A stretch of 64,000 nt of DNA from an uncultured Lachnospiraceae bacterium (GTDB taxonomy: Bacteria > Bacillota > Clostridia > Lachnospirales > Lachnospiraceae), in contig CAJTWM010000003.1 in assembly GCA_910579805.1 (NCBI GenBank), positions 141,632 to 205,631 of the forward strand. The letters are read 5' to 3'. The position numbers were made by a program, and so were the translations under genes. The notes under the pieces are model-generated. The model saw only the letters and a program-made list of their open reading frames with translations, was not told the DNA's origin and did not search any database. Below, one piece after another: positions 62,056-64,000 of the stretch. Numbering within the stretch: the stretch's first letter is position 1; the number at the start of each line of letters is the position of its first letter.

Positions 62056-62199
62056 AGACTATTAAATGGGGCAGATTAAGGATAAAATACTTCAATTATA
62101 TTGATATAAATATTAGTAGAAGGTGATACAGGAGCACGCTGGCGGATGAGATGAATTGTAAATTTTATGTAGTTGAAAAATGACTGGTAAGTTAAGAAA

Positions 62200-62255
62200 C
62201 CAAGTGCCGAAAAACTTAGTGTTCAAATGGCACTTGGAATTCTTCATTTTTCAGG
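62200..62255 (+). terminator. Hairpin downstream of the third MATE gene
   Basis: A perfect 9-bp inverted repeat (62200-62208 with 62229-62237) is followed by a moderately T-rich tail. It lies between convergent genes. Confidence 0.5.
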
Positions 62256-62274
62256 TGGCAGAAGAGAGGTAATT

Positions 62275-63090
62275 TTAATAAGAATCAGCGATTCGTTTCT
62301 CTTTTATCCCATAGGTTATGTAATGTTCATATAAAGCGTTTTTATCGTAACCAAACGCTTCTTTCAGATCGGCATATCTGTTGGCATAGGCTGCATAATT
62401 AAAATTATCAATCGTTCCGGTAAACGGGATGATTTCGTTTTCCTCCTCTAACCAAGGATTATCGGTATCGACGTCTGTCGGATCCCAGTCTCTGCAGGGA
62501 GAATCTTCGGATATTTTGATTGCTGTGGGTTTTCCCAGTTCTCCGGCTTCTTCACTGTCGGAATATACAACGACGGTCGTTCCTTTTTTGCAGTTATCAT
62601 AGATCCATTTCGCGTCTTCGACAGATAACCTGACGCAGCCTAAGGATGCGCTTTCTCCCAGTTTGTTATATTCTTCCCATTCTAAAGTATCGGGGGAAGT
62701 TTCTACATAAGGTACGGAATGGAACAGGATCTTTTTATTAAATCGCACGGCGTACCTGCCGTATGTATTGTCTACCATTCTGCGCCATTCATAATAATCG
62801 GAGGTTTGAAAAGTACCTTCCGGAGTGCCGTGGCCTTCCTTTCCGCAGGAGCAGACCATTGCTTTGACGGGAGTCAGAGTACCGTCTTCTTCTTCTTCCA
62901 TGATTGTGATACAGTTTAAAGCTCTATTTACATAAATTGTATAGTCCGGTCTGGTGTCAATTTCAAAGGTTTCTGTTTCCGCAATTTGTGTATTGGGTAA
63001 TTCGGCTGCGCTGACGCGGTCAGCTTTACAGGGAAATAATAATATACCCATGCATAATATAGCTGCGATTGAAATCCTGAATTTTTTCAT
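62275..63090 (-). CDS. L,D-transpeptidase (YkuD domain)
   Basis: A 271-residue exported peptidoglycan cross-linking enzyme. A signal peptide (1-28) precedes a YkuD domain (about 48-180). The domain carries the catalytic pattern with His in ILFHSVPYVETSP and Cys in SASLGCVRLSVEDAKWIYD. C-terminal residues 220-271 contain DNFNYAAYANRYADLKEAFG plus YDKNALYEHYITYGIKEKR, a small DUF-like wall-associated repeat seen in other secreted Clostridia proteins. It may contribute 3-3 cross-links or attach proteins to the wall. Confidence 0.92.
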   Translation of the reverse strand: MKKFRISIAAILCMGILLFPCKADRVSAAELPNTQIAETETFEIDTRPDYTIYVNRALNCITIMEEEEDGTLTPVKAMVCSCGKEGHGTPEGTFQTSDYYEWRRMVDNTYGRYAVRFNKKILFHSVPYVETSPDTLEWEEYNKLGESASLGCVRLSVEDAKWIYDNCKKGTTVVVYSDSEEAGELGKPTAIKISEDSPCRDWDPTDVDTDNPWLEEENEIIPFTGTIDNFNYAAYANRYADLKEAFGYDKNALYEHYITYGIKEKRIADSY

Positions 63091-63187
63091 ACCGTATTTT
63101 CATTCCTTTCTTTTGTTTGGAAATTCTTTCGTATCGTTATTCAATTTTATATTGGAGGGTCGGCGGATCAGACCGCCGGGTCTTAAC

Positions 63188-63439
63188 TCAGCCCTGAAGC
63201 CCTCTGGACTGCCTGTCCATGTCTTCAATGACTATATCGTAAATTTCACCTAAGGAAGAGCAATATTCCAATACTTTCCAAGGTTCGTTAGTGTGAAAAT
63301 GAATTTTGATCAATTCTTCGTCGCCGACTGCCAGTAAACAGTCGCCTTTAAAATGTTCTGTGAAATAGTCGTTGATCTCATCTTCATCAAGATTTTCACC
63401 CTCAATTAATAATTGGGTGTCATACTTAAATTCCAGCAT
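63188..63439 (-). CDS. Stand-alone DAK/FakA C-terminal-like subdomain protein
   Basis: An 83-residue protein whose pattern LLAVGDEELIKIHFHTNEPW and KVLEYCSSLGEIYDIVIEDM matches the C-terminal part of FakA/DAK-phosphatase proteins (VGDEDLIKVHVHTNxPGKVLEY). There is no kinase domain nearby, so it is an isolated subdomain. It has its own good ribosome site (GAAGGTG), so it looks like a real gene and not debris. Annotations of the type kinase to dihydroxyacetone kinase fit; the function is unknown. Confidence 0.78.
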   Translation of the reverse strand: MLEFKYDTQLLIEGENLDEDEINDYFTEHFKGDCLLAVGDEELIKIHFHTNEPWKVLEYCSSLGEIYDIVIEDMDRQSRGLQG

Positions 63440-63582
63440 TTTACACCTTCTTCCATTTGAATTTTCCCTATATGGTAATTTCTTTACACCAATATATCTA
63501 TCATAAGGGATAAAATCTGGCTTGGCAAGGTTTATATCTAATGTTAATTTATAATTAAGAACGGTAGTTTGACAGTTGAATA

Positions 63583-63650
63583 AAAGAAAAATTCTTGCAG
63601 GCCCGATAAAGCCTGTATTTTTTTGTCAAATTTTCTTTTATTTTATGTGG
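63583..63650 (+). repeat. Nested hairpin near the left end of the insertion sequence
   Basis: An outer inverted repeat of about 13 bases (near 63583-63596 with 63630-63645) encloses a GCAGGC/GCCTGT hairpin at 63597-63616 followed by TATTTTTTT. It is likely a terminator that shields the transposase from outside transcription, or part of the element's end. Confidence 0.55.
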
Positions 63651-63670
63651 CTATTTGTACGTATTTGTGC

Positions 63671-63676
63671 TATAAT
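63671..63676 (+). promoter_or_regulatory. Extended -10 promoter of the transposase
   Basis: TATAAT is preceded by TGC, giving an extended -10 box 22 bases upstream of the transposase start codon. No clear -35 is seen. Confidence 0.5.
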
Positions 63677-63698
63677 AGAGGTATGGAGGATATGCCTT

Positions 63699-64000
63699 AT
63701 GAAACTAACTTGTGCCGGATCTAAAAATTCGCCTACTTATTATGTTCAGAAATCTGTCCGTATTGGAGCCAAAACAACTACCAAAACTGTTGAACGTCTT
63801 GGCAGCATTGAAGAAATCAAAGCCAGATGTGGTGATATGGATCCCATTGAATGGGCAAAAGAATATACAAAAAAACTGACCTTAGCAGAAAAAGGATCAA
63901 AGCAGGGAATTCTTCTCAAATATTCCGCGTCCATGCTTATTGATAAAAATGTCCGCCGTTCCTGCAACGTTGGATATCTGTTTCTCCAGGATATCTGCTG
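63699..64000 (+). CDS. IS1634/IS4-superfamily transposase, 5' part (runs off window)
   Basis: The first 100 codons of a transposase begin MKLTCAGSKNSPTYYVQKSV and continue RIGAKTTTKTVERLGSIEEI, then WAKEYTKKLTLAEKG. This N-terminal pattern (short beta strands, VERLGS, then a helix) is typical of IS1634-type DDE transposases. The catalytic residues lie beyond the window. GGAGGA 8 bases upstream is the ribosome site. Codon use and composition differ slightly from the neighbours, fitting a mobile element. Confidence 0.8.
   Translation, partial: MKLTCAGSKNSPTYYVQKSVRIGAKTTTKTVERLGSIEEIKARCGDMDPIEWAKEYTKKLTLAEKGSKQGILLKYSASMLIDKNVRRSCNVGYLFLQDIC

Noticed and set aside
63091..63187. Small gene between the transpeptidase and the DAK-like gene
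   Set aside because: Only a CGGCGG/CCGCCG hairpin is visible; no frame has a ribosome site.

Overview
The window looks like chromosome of a low-to-moderate GC, anaerobic, Gram-positive Firmicute. A Lachnospiraceae-type Clostridia genome fits best, because of gyrA followed by an NfeD/flotillin pair, YesM/YesN-type two-component pairs beside glycoside hydrolases, a sigV/rsiV-like pair, several MATE exporters, strong AGGAGG-type ribosome sites, and a tRNA without encoded CCA. I cannot name the species. About 47 protein genes, one tRNA, many intrinsic terminators and one edge insertion sequence can be supported.

Layout. 1-8.6 kb: the 3' part of gyrA, a Spo0B-type sensor kinase, NfeD and flotillin FloA, an Asn/Lys-repeat protein, a MazG-like pyrophosphohydrolase, a LytTR response regulator, a small membrane protein overlapping a YbjQ-family gene, and a CPA2 antiporter. 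8.7-12.2 kb (minus): a PocR-domain hybrid histidine kinase and its likely partner regulator. 12.4-23.8 kb: MATE exporter, HAD phosphatase, sigV/rsiV-like ECF sigma/anti-sigma pair, a lipoprotein, ABC-F ATPase, TraX-like membrane protein, DUF2461 gene with a second ECF sigma factor, then an operon of HAD phosphatase, isochorismatase-fold hydrolase and YgjP-type metallopeptidase. 23.8-26.2 kb: a GH31 alpha-xylosidase.

26.4-30.0 kb is the most unusual part. It holds a 611-residue regulator that is an internally duplicated HTH+TPR protein, facing a 288-residue protein of unknown function and a very short (45 codons) gene with an excellent ribosome site that encodes a signal-peptide-like leader plus a 20-25 residue tail. 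The combination resembles a peptide-pheromone/receptor locus, but that is inference. 30.2-38.5 kb is a plant-polysaccharide unit: YesM-type sensor kinase, acetyl-esterase-like hydrolase, lipoprotein solute-binding protein, GH42 beta-galactosidase and YesN-type AraC regulator. No transporter permeases are present.

38.5-51.2 kb is mostly housekeeping: an ERI1/KapD-like exonuclease, a DacA-type carboxypeptidase, trmB, thioredoxin, GNAT, a degenerate HD-GYP protein with a hybrid kinase, tRNA-Pro(CGG), a second MATE exporter, an AlkD-like glycosylase and a GH133 glycogen debranching enzyme. 51.6-58.9 kb is one secreted 2427-residue GH43 arabinanase-like protein whose catalytic domain is interrupted by a roughly 210-residue acidic low-complexity insert, followed by LamG-like, Ig-like and InlB-type repeats. 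59-64 kb: a P-loop kinase, a LysR/MATE divergent pair, an L,D-transpeptidase, a stand-alone DAK/FakA C-terminal-like subdomain, and the 5' part of an IS1634/IS4-superfamily transposase running off the right edge.

Functionally, the GH31, GH42, GH43 and esterase genes with YesM/YesN suggest sensing and breakdown of xyloglucan, pectic galactan and arabinan. The many sensor and sigma genes point to an envelope- and environment-responsive lifestyle. All calls come from reading the sequence and family knowledge; no database search was possible.
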